From: Vagococcus entomophilus
Lineage (GTDB): Bacteria; Bacillota; Bacilli; Lactobacillales; Vagococcaceae
DNA: 64,000 nucleotides
Reading direction: 5' to 3'
Assembly (NCBI RefSeq): GCF_003987595.1
Contig: NZ_NGJZ01000002.1
Span: 310,001-374,000 of the forward strand
The notes under the pieces are model-generated. The model was not told the DNA's origin and ran no database searches. It saw only the letters and a list, made by a program, of their open reading frames with translations. Position 1 is the first letter of the stretch. The number at the start of each line of letters is the position of its first letter. Of the stretch, positions 44,790-54,442 are shown in pieces. The position numbers and the translations under genes were made by a program.

Positions 44790-44818
44790 TTTACATTTTT
44801 TAAAAAATAAGTTATGAT
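44790..44818 (+). promoter_or_regulatory. Citrate operon promoter
   Basis: TTTACA (44790-44795), 17-bp spacer, TATGAT (44813-44818). Confidence 0.7.
44795..44808. promoter_or_regulatory. A/T palindrome in the cit promoter spacer
   Basis: ATTTTTTAAAAAAT, a perfect 14-bp palindrome between -35 and -10. Likely CitI contact or DNA-bend element. Confidence 0.5.
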
Positions 44819-44833
44819 ATATTTGTAAAAACT

Positions 44834-44857
44834 TTAAAAAATAGAAATATTTTTTAA
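44834..44857. promoter_or_regulatory. A/T inverted repeat downstream of the cit promoter
   Basis: TTAAAAAATA (44834-44843), GAAA, TATTTTTTAA (44848-44857): perfect 10-bp arms. Similar in type to the CitI sites known from lactic acid bacteria. Confidence 0.5.
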
Positions 44858-44881
44858 TAATTTGAAAAGGAGGGGATGGAT

Positions 44882-46024
44882 TTGGAAGAAGAAGTACTCG
44901 CTTTGCACAAAAAGCACACGGGTGTTTTAAGCATCCATTCAGATCTGCCTGTACTAAACGGTCACGATTTATCGAAAGCGTATACACCTGGTGTGGCGGC
45001 GCTCAGTAAGTTGATTGAAAAGGATCATGATTTAGCTCGAGAGTACACCATTAGTGGCAAGCTCGTTGCGGTTGTAACAGATGGTTCTGCGGTATTAGGG
45101 CTGGGAGATATAGGCTCACAAGCAGGTTTGCCAATTGTGGAAGGAAAGGCGTTGCTGTACAAAACATTTTCAAAAGTAGATGCGGTTCCTTTGGCCATGG
45201 AGCAGGTAAGCATTGACGAATTTGTGGCAACTATCAAAAATATGGCGAACAGCTTTGCTGGGATTCATCTTGAAGATATTCAGGCACCGCGTTGTTTTGA
45301 AATCGAAGAAAAATTACAACAACAATTAGACATTCCAGTGTATCATGATGATCAAGAAGGCACCGCGATTGTTGTACTTGCAGGTTTATTGAATGCTGCC
45401 AAAGTTGTGGGCAAACCTATTGAGCGTTTGAAAGTAGTGATTAATGGTATCGGCGCTTCGGGTGTAGCAACGGCAAAGTTACTTGCTTTTGCAGGGATCA
45501 AATCGATTACATTAGTAGATCAACAAGGTGTATTAAAAGAAGGAGATAAAACACTTAACCCCTATCAAGCATCGCTCGTACAGCAATTAACTTGCTCAAC
45601 AGAAGGAAATTCTCTTGCAGAAGCGATTGTAATGCAAGATGTTTTCATTGGTCTTTCAGTGGGATCAGTACTAAGCAAGGAGATGGTGGAAACGATGAAT
45701 GAGGATCCCATTGTTTTTGCTTTAGCCAATCCTGTGCCTGAAATTACGCCAGACTTAGCAAAAGAAGCAGGTGTACGTGTGATGGCAACCGGAAGTTCTG
45801 CTTATCCAAATCAAATCAACAATATTTTAGCATTTCCAGGATTATTTAAAGGTCTGCTAGAGGCAAAAGGGAAAAAAGTTGATGAAGCTCTAGAGTACCA
45901 AGTGGCTAAAGCACTTGCAGACATGGTCAAACAGCCAACAGCAGAGAAGTTTATTCCCGGTGTATTTGAACCAGATGTAGTCGAAAATGTGAAACATGCG
46001 GTCATCAATTTTTTTAAAAAATAA
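44882..46024 (+). CDS. citM: CitM oxaloacetate decarboxylase (malic-enzyme family)
   Basis: About 380 residues of the malic-enzyme fold: AYTPGVAALSKLI, the catalytic region SGKLVAVVTDGSAVLGLGD, metal-binding HLEDIQAP and HDDQEGTAIV, and nucleotide-binding INGIGASGVA. In the citrate operons of Lactococcus and Weissella the CitM protein decarboxylates oxaloacetate to pyruvate. First gene here, so it replaces the membrane oad complex. TTG 44882 is favoured because AGGAGG lies eight bases before it; ATG 44876 would be only two bases from it. Confidence 0.88.
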   Translation: MEEEVLALHKKHTGVLSIHSDLPVLNGHDLSKAYTPGVAALSKLIEKDHDLAREYTISGKLVAVVTDGSAVLGLGDIGSQAGLPIVEGKALLYKTFSKVDAVPLAMEQVSIDEFVATIKNMANSFAGIHLEDIQAPRCFEIEEKLQQQLDIPVYHDDQEGTAIVVLAGLLNAAKVVGKPIERLKVVINGIGASGVATAKLLAFAGIKSITLVDQQGVLKEGDKTLNPYQASLVQQLTCSTEGNSLAEAIVMQDVFIGLSVGSVLSKEMVETMNEDPIVFALANPVPEITPDLAKEAGVRVMATGSSAYPNQINNILAFPGLFKGLLEAKGKKVDEALEYQVAKALADMVKQPTAEKFIPGVFEPDVVENVKHAVINFFKK

Positions 46025-46042
46025 AGAAAAGAGGATTGAAAA

Positions 46043-47347
46043 ATGAAACAAACTGAAACGAAAACGTTGGTGCAAAAAATAGCTCAACTTAAAATTGGTT
46101 TTATTCCGCTACCTATTTATTTACTCTTAGTGGCCGTTTATTTTCTATTAACACTTGGCAAAATTATGCCGAATGACATGTTAGGTGCACTTGGTATCAT
46201 GACCTTATTTTCGTTTATATTAGAAGAAATTGGCAAACATATTCCAGTATTAAACTCTTTAGGTGGGAAAGTGTTAGTTGTCACGTTTCTTCCTTCCTAT
46301 TTAGTTTATAAGTCTTGGTTGCCAGAGTCTTCCATCAAGACGGTAACAGATTTTATGAGCAATAATAATTTCTTGAATTTTTTTATCGCTCTTTTAATTG
46401 TAGGAAGTATTTGCTCTATGAATCGAAAAACGTTGATTAAAGCAAGCTCTCGAATTATTCTAATTTTGATTATTTGTGATATTGTAGGCGCTTTAGTTGG
46501 AACGGGTGTTGGAATGTTGCTTGGTCTACCTGCATGGCAAGCTTATTTCTTTGTTGTAGCACCAATTATGGCTGGTGGTGTTGGAGAAGGTGCATTGCCA
46601 TTATCTATTGGTTATGCTGGGTTTATTGCGACAAAACAGCCCGATGTTTTTGCTTCAATCCTTCCTTGTGTCATGCTTGGAAGTTTAATTGCGGTGATTT
46701 GTGCAGGAATACTACGTAAACTGGGGGAAATGAAACCAGAATTAACTGGAAATGGACGCTTGATTGACGAAGATGACGAACATTTGGATAATTTGAAAGG
46801 GGCGAAAGTCGACGTAGACATTGAAAAAATGTTAATTACGGGTGTACTAGCAATAGCGCTATATCTATTTGGGGTTTGGGTGAACAGCACGATTCATTTG
46901 CCAGCACCTATTGTGTTATTGGTTGCCGTTATGGGAGCGAAAATGTTAGGCTGGATTCCAAATGATATCCAAAATGGTGGCAATTCGTTGTATACTTTAA
47001 CTGTAAAAGGTATTACTCCACCTCTTTTATTTGGGGTAGGGGTTGCGATGACTCCCTGGAAATCATTAGTCACGGTCTTTACACATGTGCCGATGATTCT
47101 TACTATTTTTGCAACGGTTGTAGCGATTGTGTTGACGGCCTTCATCACTTCAAAGATTTTAGGATTGTATCCGGTAGATACAGCCATTGCAGTTTCTTGT
47201 TGTAGCGGACAAGGTGGAACGGGCGCCCTTGCCATTTTGGCTGCTGGTGATCGGATGAGTTTGATGCCTTTTGCTCAAGTTGCCGTTCGGTTAGGCGGAG
47301 CAATGACCGTGACCTTTGCCATCTTTTTGATGGGGATTTTAACTTAA
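46043..47347 (+). CDS. citP: Citrate transporter of the 2-hydroxycarboxylate (2HCT) family
   Basis: 434 residues, about eleven membrane segments, and the two re-entrant-loop signatures of the 2HCT family: MAGGVGEGALPLSIGY in the first half and SCCSGQGGTGALAILAAGDR in the second. It imports citrate, in lactic acid bacteria often by exchange with lactate (CitP) or in symport (CitS). Which mode applies cannot be told; the symbol follows the LAB cit operon. Lies 18 bp after citM. Confidence 0.88.
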   Translation: MKQTETKTLVQKIAQLKIGFIPLPIYLLLVAVYFLLTLGKIMPNDMLGALGIMTLFSFILEEIGKHIPVLNSLGGKVLVVTFLPSYLVYKSWLPESSIKTVTDFMSNNNFLNFFIALLIVGSICSMNRKTLIKASSRIILILIICDIVGALVGTGVGMLLGLPAWQAYFFVVAPIMAGGVGEGALPLSIGYAGFIATKQPDVFASILPCVMLGSLIAVICAGILRKLGEMKPELTGNGRLIDEDDEHLDNLKGAKVDVDIEKMLITGVLAIALYLFGVWVNSTIHLPAPIVLLVAVMGAKMLGWIPNDIQNGGNSLYTLTVKGITPPLLFGVGVAMTPWKSLVTVFTHVPMILTIFATVVAIVLTAFITSKILGLYPVDTAIAVSCCSGQGGTGALAILAAGDRMSLMPFAQVAVRLGGAMTVTFAIFLMGILT

Positions 47348-47368
47348 AATATAAAGGATGCGAGAATA

Positions 47369-48427
47369 ATGTATGGTCAAAAAGAGCTAAGTGTTGTTTA
47401 TTTAAAAGATAAAAAAATGAGGGAGTCTTGGCTTAGTCTTTTGCAACAAAGTGGGATTGAGCGAGTTTCAGAAGCGGAGATTCTTTCGTTAGACCGAACA
47501 TTTGGCCTTTATCAAGATGACCATTTGGTCGCAACCGTTTCTTATAGTAAAAATATTATCAAGTATGTAGCAATTTTAGAAAATTACCGAGAAGGTGGCA
47601 GAGTATTCAACCAACTCATTTCTAAAGTGATGAGTACACTAGCCTACGAACAAATTTTTCACATACTGGTTTTTACAAAGCCAGTTTATATTCAGTCGTT
47701 CAATTATCTAGGCTTTCAATTATTGACTCAAACACCTCAGGGGGCATTTTTAGAGACGGGAGATGACTCCATTCAACGCTATCTTGCACAGTTGCCCAAA
47801 GCACAAAAAAATGCGGAAGTTGCAGCCATTGTCATGAATGCGAATCCTTTTACCAAAGGGCATCTTTATTTGATTGAAGAAGCGTTAAAACAAAGTGATT
47901 TCTTATATATTTTTGTTGTGAGCGCGGAAGAATCTCTGTTTACTTCAAAAGAGCGCTACGAGTTGGTACGAGCTGGGGTGGATCATTTGAAAAATGTGGC
48001 GGTTTGTCCTGGGGGAGAATATATGGTTAGTTTGGCCACTTTTCCTGCTTATTTTCTTCAATCAGAGGATGAGGTTATTGCGTATCAAACGGAGTTGGAT
48101 GCGCGATTGTTCAAAGAGTGGATTGTGCCTTACTGCCACATAACCAAACGTTTTTTAGGGAGCGAGCCCTGTTCACATACGACAGATCTTTATAATGAAA
48201 TGCTGTGTAAAATATTACCCCCTGAGGTTACGGTCAAAATTATAAAAAGGAAAGAAACAAAAGAAAAAGAGGTCATTTCGGCTTCGAAAGTTCGGCAATT
48301 CATTGCGCAAGACCAGATTTATGAGCTGTTGGAATGGCTCCCTCAATCGACCTATGATTTTATTGTTTCAAATATAAAAAAATTGAGGATCAAAGCAAGT
48401 AGAAAGGACGAAGAACATGAAGATTGA
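47369..48427 (+). CDS. citC: [Citrate (pro-3S)-lyase] ligase
   Basis: 352 residues. An N-terminal GNAT-like part (about 1-140) precedes a nucleotidyltransferase-type domain beginning VAAIVMNANPFTKGHLYLIEEAL, followed by FVVSAEESLFTSKERYELV and ISASKVRQFI. It acetylates the prosthetic group of the citrate lyase acyl carrier with acetate and ATP and thus activates the enzyme. Overlaps citD by 11 bases. Confidence 0.95.
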   Translation: MYGQKELSVVYLKDKKMRESWLSLLQQSGIERVSEAEILSLDRTFGLYQDDHLVATVSYSKNIIKYVAILENYREGGRVFNQLISKVMSTLAYEQIFHILVFTKPVYIQSFNYLGFQLLTQTPQGAFLETGDDSIQRYLAQLPKAQKNAEVAAIVMNANPFTKGHLYLIEEALKQSDFLYIFVVSAEESLFTSKERYELVRAGVDHLKNVAVCPGGEYMVSLATFPAYFLQSEDEVIAYQTELDARLFKEWIVPYCHITKRFLGSEPCSHTTDLYNEMLCKILPPEVTVKIIKRKETKEKEVISASKVRQFIAQDQIYELLEWLPQSTYDFIVSNIKKLRIKASRKDEEHED

Positions 48428-48713
48428 AAAGACAGCACTTGCAGGTACATTGGAATCAAGTGATATTCAAATTATGCTCTCTCAAGGAGAAAACGGCATT
48501 GAAATTGAATTAGAAAGTCAAGTCATGGAGCAATTTGGCAAACAAATTACCAAAGTAATTCGTGAAACGTTGGTAAGCTATGGAATTGATCAAGTAAAAG
48601 TAAAAGCAGTAGACAAAGGAGCGCTTGATTGTACAATTCAAGCAAGAACAAGAGCAGCGATTCAACGATCACTGGGCAAAGAACATGATTTAGATTGGGA
48701 GGCGCTTGTGTAA
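48417..48713 (+). CDS. citD: Citrate lyase gamma subunit (acyl carrier protein)
   Basis: 98 residues with the AGTLESSDIQI segment; Ser14 is the attachment point of the phosphoribosyl-dephospho-CoA group. It carries the acetyl/citryl arm between CitF and CitE. Starts inside the end of citC and abuts citE (stop TAA overlaps the next ATG). Confidence 0.94.
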   Translation: MKIEKTALAGTLESSDIQIMLSQGENGIEIELESQVMEQFGKQITKVIRETLVSYGIDQVKVKAVDKGALDCTIQARTRAAIQRSLGKEHDLDWEALV

Positions 48714-49603
48714 TGGAACGATTAAGAAGAACGATGATGTTCGTACCAGGTAATAATCCAAGTATGGTCAAAGACGCAGGCATTTACGGAGCAGATTCAA
48801 TCATGTTTGATTTGGAAGATTCTGTTTCCATGACAGAAAAAGACGCTGCACGTATGCTTGTTTTTCAAGCTTTACAGACAGTAGATTATGGAAAAGCAGA
48901 GCTCGTTGTTAGAATCAACGAGTTACATTCTGACTTTGGGAAAGCAGACATTTATGCTGTGGTTAAAGCTGGGGTCAACGTGATTCGCTTACCTAAAACG
49001 GAAACGGTTGAAGATGTAACCGAAGTAGAAGAGGTGATTGAAGCAGCAGAGAAATTTTTTAATATTCCAATAGGAAAAACCAAGATGATGGCAGCTATCG
49101 AGGGTGCATCAGGAGTTCTTAATGCACCAGACATTGCAAAAGCAAGTCAAAGACTGATTGGGATTGCCATCGGAGCAGAGGACTATGTAACAAATATGAA
49201 AACGCACCGCTATCCAGATGGTCAAGAGCTATTCTTTGCACGTAGCATGATTTTGCATGCAGCTCGAGCAGCCGGAATTGCTGCATTTGATACGGTTTAT
49301 TCAGATGTAGAGAATGAAGCAGGACTGCGAGCTGAAGTGGAGTTGATTCATCAGTTAGGGTTCGATGGAAAATCGGTGATTAATCCACGTCAAATTCCTG
49401 TAGTTAACAGTGTGTATCAACCTAGCGAGAAAGAAATTGAGAATGCCAAAGCAGTAATCAGGGCCATTGAAGAAGCAAAAACAAAAGGCTCAGGTGTTAT
49501 TGCGCTAAATGGAAAAATGATTGATAAACCTGTGGTGGAACGTGCAGAGCGCGTCATGATGTTAGCAAAGGCATCTGGTTTACTAGATGAGGAGGATATG
49601 TAA
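48713..49603 (+). CDS. citE: Citrate lyase beta subunit (citryl-ACP lyase)
   Basis: 296 residues of the HpcH/HpaI aldolase fold: [47 protein letters not shown] and [14 protein letters not shown], with the catalytic Asp/Glu metal ligands. It splits citryl-ACP into oxaloacetate and acetyl-ACP. ATG at 48713 overlaps the citD stop; the longer frame from 48695 lacks a ribosome site, whereas GGGAGG precedes 48713. Confidence 0.95.
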   Translation: MERLRRTMMFVPGNNPSMVKDAGIYGADSIMFDLEDSVSMTEKDAARMLVFQALQTVDYGKAELVVRINELHSDFGKADIYAVVKAGVNVIRLPKTETVEDVTEVEEVIEAAEKFFNIPIGKTKMMAAIEGASGVLNAPDIAKASQRLIGIAIGAEDYVTNMKTHRYPDGQELFFARSMILHAARAAGIAAFDTVYSDVENEAGLRAEVELIHQLGFDGKSVINPRQIPVVNSVYQPSEKEIENAKAVIRAIEEAKTKGSGVIALNGKMIDKPVVERAERVMMLAKASGLLDEEDM

Positions 49604-49604
49604 C

Positions 49605-51137
49605 ATGAAAAATCAAGTGAATCGTGATATTCCAGCAGAATTTTTGAAAGAATATCAACCGTTTGAAACAACGGAAATCGGCAATCCTATCATCCAACGT
49701 AGTGCACCCAAAGTACGTGCAGTGACTTTAGGAGATGATAAATTGGTAAACAGTGTAGAGGAAGTCATCAAAAAGTCTGGGTTAAAAGATGGCATGACGA
49801 TTTCTTTCCACCATCATTTCCGCGAAGGCGATTATGTGTTTAATCATGTCATGAAAGTTATCAAAGAAATGGGCTTTAAAGATTTGACATTAGCGCCCAG
49901 CTCACTTACAAATGTTATGAATGATCGAGTGGTTGAGTGCATCAAGCAAGGCGTGATTACGTCTATCACTACAAGCGGCATGCGTGGTTCGCTAGGCGAG
50001 TTTGTCTCACGTGGTGGCATGAAAAATCCAGTGATTCTACGTTCGCATGGGAATCGCGCACGCGCAATTGAAGCAGGAGATATTAAGATTGACGTGGCGT
50101 TTTTAGGCGTACCAAATGCAGATGCTTATGGAAATGCGAATGCTATTTACGGAAAAGCGGTTTTTGGGTCGTTAGGCTATGCCAAAATAGATGCTCAATA
50201 CGCGGATAAAGTGGTACTTTTGACAGATACTCTGGTTCCTTATCCGAATACTCCAATTAGTATTCCACAAACACAAGTCGATTATGTTGTAAAAATTGAC
50301 GAAATTGGAGATCCAGAAAAGATTGGAGCAGGTGCGACACGTTTCACCAAAGATCCTAAGGAATTAAAGATTGCGCAAACCGTTAACCAAGTGATTGTCA
50401 ACTCGCCGTATTTTAAAAATGGTTTCTCCTTCCAAACTGGGACAGGTGGGGCTGCACTTGCTGTGACAAGGTACCTAAAAGAAGACATGAAAGAACAAAA
50501 TATTAAGGCTTCATTTGCATTAGGGGGCATTACCAAGCCAACCGTTGATTTGTTGAATGAAGGATTAGTTGAAAAAATATTAGATGTTCAAGACTTTGAT
50601 AAAGGTGCTGCTCTTGGCATGGCCCAAAATCAAAACCAACAAGAGATTGATGCCTCATTTTATGCAGATCCACACAATAAAGGGGCGGTAGTCAACCAAC
50701 TTGATATCGTGATCTTATCTGCTCTTGAAATTGATACGAAGTTCAATGTCAATGTGATGACTGGTTCTGATGGTGTTTTACGAGGGGCGATTGGGGGTCA
50801 CCAAGACGCTGCCAATGCTAAAATGACGATTATTTCTGCACCGATCGTTCGAGGTAGAATACCTACAGTTGTAAAAGATGTGACAACAGTCATCACACCA
50901 GGGGCAAGTGTCGATGTGCTCGTAACAGAAGTTGGGATTGCTATCAATCCAAATCGTCAAGATTTAGTAGAGTTGTTTAAGCAAACCAAAATTCCTGTCT
51001 TTCCAATCGAAGAATTACAAGCACGAGCTGAAAAAATTGTTGGCGTGCCGGAACCATTAGTCTTTACAGATCGAGTGGTTGCTCTCGTTGAGTACCGTGA
51101 TGGCACATTGATTGATGTCGTGAAAGAAATTAAATAA
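49605..51137 (+). CDS. citF: Citrate lyase alpha subunit (citrate:acetyl-ACP transferase)
   Basis: 510 residues, CoA-transferase superfamily, beginning [37 protein letters not shown] and [19 protein letters not shown] are family-typical. It exchanges acetyl for citryl on the acyl carrier. ATG 49605 lies immediately after the citE stop with GAGGAGG in the overlap. Confidence 0.95.
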   Translation: MKNQVNRDIPAEFLKEYQPFETTEIGNPIIQRSAPKVRAVTLGDDKLVNSVEEVIKKSGLKDGMTISFHHHFREGDYVFNHVMKVIKEMGFKDLTLAPSSLTNVMNDRVVECIKQGVITSITTSGMRGSLGEFVSRGGMKNPVILRSHGNRARAIEAGDIKIDVAFLGVPNADAYGNANAIYGKAVFGSLGYAKIDAQYADKVVLLTDTLVPYPNTPISIPQTQVDYVVKIDEIGDPEKIGAGATRFTKDPKELKIAQTVNQVIVNSPYFKNGFSFQTGTGGAALAVTRYLKEDMKEQNIKASFALGGITKPTVDLLNEGLVEKILDVQDFDKGAALGMAQNQNQQEIDASFYADPHNKGAVVNQLDIVILSALEIDTKFNVNVMTGSDGVLRGAIGGHQDAANAKMTIISAPIVRGRIPTVVKDVTTVITPGASVDVLVTEVGIAINPNRQDLVELFKQTKIPVFPIEELQARAEKIVGVPEPLVFTDRVVALVEYRDGTLIDVVKEIK

Positions 51138-51155
51138 CAAGGAAGTTGTGAAAAA

Positions 51156-51704
51156 ATGAAAAATGTTTTTGAAAAAGGGATCCCTCAACGATTGGAAGAC
51201 ATGTTGGAGGCACGGGAAAATCGGAGTCAATTTCAGAAAAGTCTGATGCAACGATTCCCTGATGCGACCTTACTGGCACTGAAAATTAATGTTCCTGGAC
51301 CCGTTAAAAATAACGAAGCCATTCAAAACATTTTTTGTGAAACGACACAACGCCTGGAAGACACTTTAAAACAAGCGAGTATGGCTGTTTTGGAAAAGGT
51401 TATCCGTGACTTGGCCAGTGGACCGGAACTGTTTTTAGTAGTCAACGTCAAGGCCAAGGCACTTAAAGAATGCACGCTTTATGTTGAACAGAGTTTTTGT
51501 CTAGGTCCATTGATAGATATGGATGTTTTCCAAGTGCAAGCAGGCCAACTTTCAGACATTTCACGTACGTCGTTAGGTGTTGCTCCAAGAAAATGCTTTG
51601 TATGTAAAGAGGAAGCAAAAAATTGTGCGCGTAACCGGACACATTCTCTAGAAGAAGTTCAACGAGAGATGAGTACCCTGTATTTCACTTTTTTTGATGA
51701 ATAA
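51156..51704 (+). CDS. citX: Apo-citrate lyase phosphoribosyl-dephospho-CoA transferase
   Basis: 182 residues, with RFPDATLLALKINVPGPVKN near the N-terminus and the C-terminal GVAPRKCFVCKEEAKNCARN, whose cysteines and RSRxH-like region are conserved in CitX. It attaches the prosthetic group to CitD Ser14. Here citX and citG are separate genes, whereas some bacteria fuse them. Confidence 0.9.
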   Translation: MKNVFEKGIPQRLEDMLEARENRSQFQKSLMQRFPDATLLALKINVPGPVKNNEAIQNIFCETTQRLEDTLKQASMAVLEKVIRDLASGPELFLVVNVKAKALKECTLYVEQSFCLGPLIDMDVFQVQAGQLSDISRTSLGVAPRKCFVCKEEAKNCARNRTHSLEEVQREMSTLYFTFFDE

Positions 51705-51720
51705 ATCTGGAGGGAATCCT

Positions 51721-52596
51721 GTGGAAAAAGAGATGAGAGAGGTAGCGTCTTACGCTGAAAGAGCGCTACTATATGAGGTAACGTGTACGCCAAAACCAGG
51801 GCTAGTAGATGCCGTGGATGCGGGAGCACATGAGGATATGGATATTTTCACATTCATCAAAAGTAGCTGTGTACTGAGAGGGTACTTTGAAGAGTTTTTT
51901 AAAAGAGGCTATCAAGCAGAAAAAGAGCTACCGTTACCTGAATTGTTCGAACAAATTAGACAACTAGGCCTTGAAGCGGAACAAGCCATGTACCAAGTAA
52001 CTTTTGGGGTGAATACGCATAAGGGTGCCATTTTTTCGTTGGGCATCTTGCTGTGTGCTACAGGGTATGTGCACAAGCAAAATACTAGCATAACAGTAGA
52101 AAAAGTATTGTCTGTGACGAAAAAAATGTTGATTCGACTGTCCGCCGATTTTAAGAAATTAAACTTAGGTGAGAATCAATCCTATACTGCGGGGGAGCAA
52201 CTGTATCTGAAATATGGTATTTCTGGCATTAGAGGTGAGGCGAGTGCAGGTTATCCGCTTGTTTACAACTATGCACTGCCTTTTTTAAAGAAGAGTAAAG
52301 GCACCACGCATGAACGCATGCTCGATACCCTGCTTTATCTTGTGACACTTGCTGAGGATACAAATCTTATTAAACGAGGCGGTTCATTGGCGACTCTTTT
52401 TGAAGTTCGGAAAAAAATCAAAAATTATTTTGATCATGGTGGAAGCAAAAGTGATCAAGGTAAGCAAGACTTGGCTACATTAAATCAAGAATTTAAAGAT
52501 AAAAATCTTAGCATAGGTGGGTCGGCTGATTTACTGATTGTCACTTTGTATTTTTTCTTTTTAGAAGGAAATGATTTGGCGAACAGTGAGGCTTAA
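51721..52596 (+). CDS. citG: Triphosphoribosyl-dephospho-CoA synthase
   Basis: 291 residues; YEVTCTPKPGLVDAVDAGAHEDMD, TFGVNTHKGAIFSLG and GEASAGYPLVYNYALP are CitG motifs. It makes the prosthetic-group precursor from dephospho-CoA and ATP. GTG at 51721 has GGAGGG six bases upstream and follows citX; the earlier in-frame ATGs at 51694 lie inside citX without a site. Confidence 0.92.
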   Translation: MEKEMREVASYAERALLYEVTCTPKPGLVDAVDAGAHEDMDIFTFIKSSCVLRGYFEEFFKRGYQAEKELPLPELFEQIRQLGLEAEQAMYQVTFGVNTHKGAIFSLGILLCATGYVHKQNTSITVEKVLSVTKKMLIRLSADFKKLNLGENQSYTAGEQLYLKYGISGIRGEASAGYPLVYNYALPFLKKSKGTTHERMLDTLLYLVTLAEDTNLIKRGGSLATLFEVRKKIKNYFDHGGSKSDQGKQDLATLNQEFKDKNLSIGGSADLLIVTLYFFFLEGNDLANSEA

Positions 52597-52686
52597 TCAG
52601 TTAGATAGCGTACACAAAGTAACAATCTATAATAGAAGTAGGAGCATTATTTAGCTTTTAATAGGCATTAGCATTGTCTAACAGTT

Positions 52687-52740
52687 AAAAACAAACAGGA
52701 TCCAAAAGTAATCACTACTTTTGGATCCTGTTTGTTTTTT
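52687..52740 (+). terminator. Citrate operon terminator
   Basis: A perfect stem of about 24 bp (AACAAACAGGATCCAAAAGTA and its complement) with A- and T-runs, unusually long and strong. Confidence 0.9.
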
Positions 52741-52766
52741 AGAAAGAATGTAAGCTACGTTTTATA

Positions 52767-52795
52767 TTGACTATCGGGGAATCAAAAGGTATCCT
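52767..52795 (+). promoter_or_regulatory. Promoter of the SAM-hydrolase/ECF operon
   Basis: TTGACT (52767-52772), 17-bp spacer, TATCCT (52790-52795). The 60-base leader contains a small AT hairpin AAATTTT-CTG-AAAATTT but no riboswitch that I recognise. Confidence 0.55.
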
Positions 52796-52858
52796 AATAC
52801 CAAATAGAAACTAAATTTTCTGAAAATTTTTATTTTTTTACTTTATAGGGGGATGATC

Positions 52859-53716
52859 ATGGGAAATTATTTAGTGTTGCAGACAGATTTTGGTTTAGGC
52901 GATGGTGCGGTTAGCGCGATGTATGGCGTTGCACATATGGTAAGTGATGATGTGGTGATTGAAAACTTGACCCACGATATTCCGCCATATGACATTTGGG
53001 TTGCATCTTATAGGCTGTATCAAACAGTTCAATATTGGCCAAAAGGCACCGTCTTTGTTTCGGTGGTAGATCCAGGCGTAGGTAGTCAAAGACAGAGTAT
53101 TGTTTGTAAGACAAAATCAGGTCATTACATTATTACACCAGATAATGGTTCTTTGACTCATATTATGCATTATCAAGGATTGGAAGAAGTCAGAGTAATC
53201 GACGAAGTAACAAGCCGGTTGCCTCATTCTGAAGAAAGTCATACTTTCCATGGTCGTGACATTTATGCGTATAACGGTGCTCGTCTAGCTTCGGCAGAAG
53301 TATCGTTTGAAGAGTTGGGTAGTGTAATTGAAACGACTTCGATCGAGCAATTATCTATGGTTGATGCTACAATTGATAATGGAATTCTAACAGGCAGCAT
53401 CGATGTCTTGGATGTCCGCTTTGGTTCACTTTGGACAAATATTCCATTAAATTCCTTACAAGAGGTTGCAATTGTTCACGGAGATTCCTTACAAGTGACA
53501 ATCTATCATCATGGGCATAAGGTTTACCAAAATATTATGAAATTTGCCAAGTCATTTGCTGATGTTCAAGTTGGAGAGCCACTTGTCTATGTGAATTCTT
53601 TGGTGAATATTGGGGTAGCAGTCAATCAAGACTCGTTTTCCGATTTGTATCATATTGGGACAGGAATCGACTGGACCATCGAAGTTAGAAAAGCTCCAAA
53701 AATAATTTTTGAATAA
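52859..53716 (+). CDS. DUF62-family SAM hydroxide adenosyltransferase (SAM hydrolase)
   Basis: 285 residues with the full DUF62 motif set: [54 protein letters not shown] and [13 protein letters not shown]. The family includes fluorinases and chlorinases; ordinary members hydrolyse S-adenosylmethionine to adenosine and methionine using a water or hydroxide. No halogen-binding loop is evident, so hydrolase is the sensible call. ATG 52859 is spaced six bases from GGGGG. It leads an operon with ECF transporter genes, suggesting a link to uptake of a SAM-derived or nucleoside-like solute. Confidence 0.88.
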   Translation: MGNYLVLQTDFGLGDGAVSAMYGVAHMVSDDVVIENLTHDIPPYDIWVASYRLYQTVQYWPKGTVFVSVVDPGVGSQRQSIVCKTKSGHYIITPDNGSLTHIMHYQGLEEVRVIDEVTSRLPHSEESHTFHGRDIYAYNGARLASAEVSFEELGSVIETTSIEQLSMVDATIDNGILTGSIDVLDVRFGSLWTNIPLNSLQEVAIVHGDSLQVTIYHHGHKVYQNIMKFAKSFADVQVGEPLVYVNSLVNIGVAVNQDSFSDLYHIGTGIDWTIEVRKAPKIIFE

Positions 53717-53726
53717 GGAGAAAAGA

Positions 53727-54284
53727 ATGAAAAAAGAATTATCAGTTAAAACAATTGTTGCTATTGGAATTGGCGCTGCAGTTTTTGTGATTTTAGGAAG
53801 ATTTGCTATTATTCCAACGGGTTTTCCCAATACTAATTTGGAGACAAGCTATCCTTTCTTAGCTTTGATGTCTGTTATTTATGGGCCTTTAGCAGGTGCG
53901 TTGATTGGCTTTATTGGACACACTTTAAAAGATTTCACTACATATGGAAGCGCGTGGTGGAGTTGGGTAATATGTTCGGGTTTGGTTGGCGTAATTTACG
54001 GAATTGCAGGACGAAAAATTGATTTGATACACGGACAGTTTGGGAAAAAAGAAATTATCCATTTTAACCTGTATCAAATAGTTGGAAATGCGCTTGTTTG
54101 GGGTATCATTGCACCGATATTAGATATCGTGATGTTTAGTGAACCAGCAGGAAAAGTCTTTACACAAGCAGCGATTGCCAGTATAGCAAATATGGTAGCT
54201 GTAGGTGTCATTGGAACGTTACTAATGAAAGCCTATGCCGCAACGCGTCCTCAAAAGGGAAGCTTAACCAAAGAAGAAGAGTAA
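53727..54284 (+). CDS. ECF transporter S component, UPF0397 family
   Basis: 185 residues, five to six membrane segments, with the UPF0397 landmarks [19 protein letters not shown] and [17 protein letters not shown], and a [17 protein letters not shown] stretch. S components bind the solute for energy-coupling-factor importers; the solute of this family is not established. The neighbours supply the ATPase and EcfT of the same transporter. AAGGAG before ATG 53727. Confidence 0.85.
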   Translation: MKKELSVKTIVAIGIGAAVFVILGRFAIIPTGFPNTNLETSYPFLALMSVIYGPLAGALIGFIGHTLKDFTTYGSAWWSWVICSGLVGVIYGIAGRKIDLIHGQFGKKEIIHFNLYQIVGNALVWGIIAPILDIVMFSEPAGKVFTQAAIASIANMVAVGVIGTLLMKAYAATRPQKGSLTKEEE

Positions 54285-54346
54285 GGCAGTGGTTTAATAC
54301 TCTAGAATGCTTGATTTAAGCAAATAAAAATAAGACCAAAAGAGTG

Positions 54347-54395
54347 AGTGCGCACAATGAGAGTGCTTGATCATCTTGCCTCCATTTTGCGCACT
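54347..54395 (+). other. Intercistronic stem-loop in the ECF operon
   Basis: AGTGCGCA (54347-54354) pairs with TGCGCACT (54388-54395), extended by ACAATG/CATTTT-type pairing; it encloses about 30 bases. Followed by ATTTTAAG, so a weak terminator or processing site within the 158-bp gap. Confidence 0.5.
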
Positions 54396-54442
54396 ATTTT
54401 AAGTTTACCAATAATAATGATGAAAGAAGAGGAGAAACGGGC

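Noticed and set aside
52796-52858. SAM riboswitch before the SAM-hydrolase gene
   Set aside because: The leader is only about 60 bases, AT-rich, with one weak hairpin and none of the conserved elements of SAM-I, SAM-III or related classes that I know.
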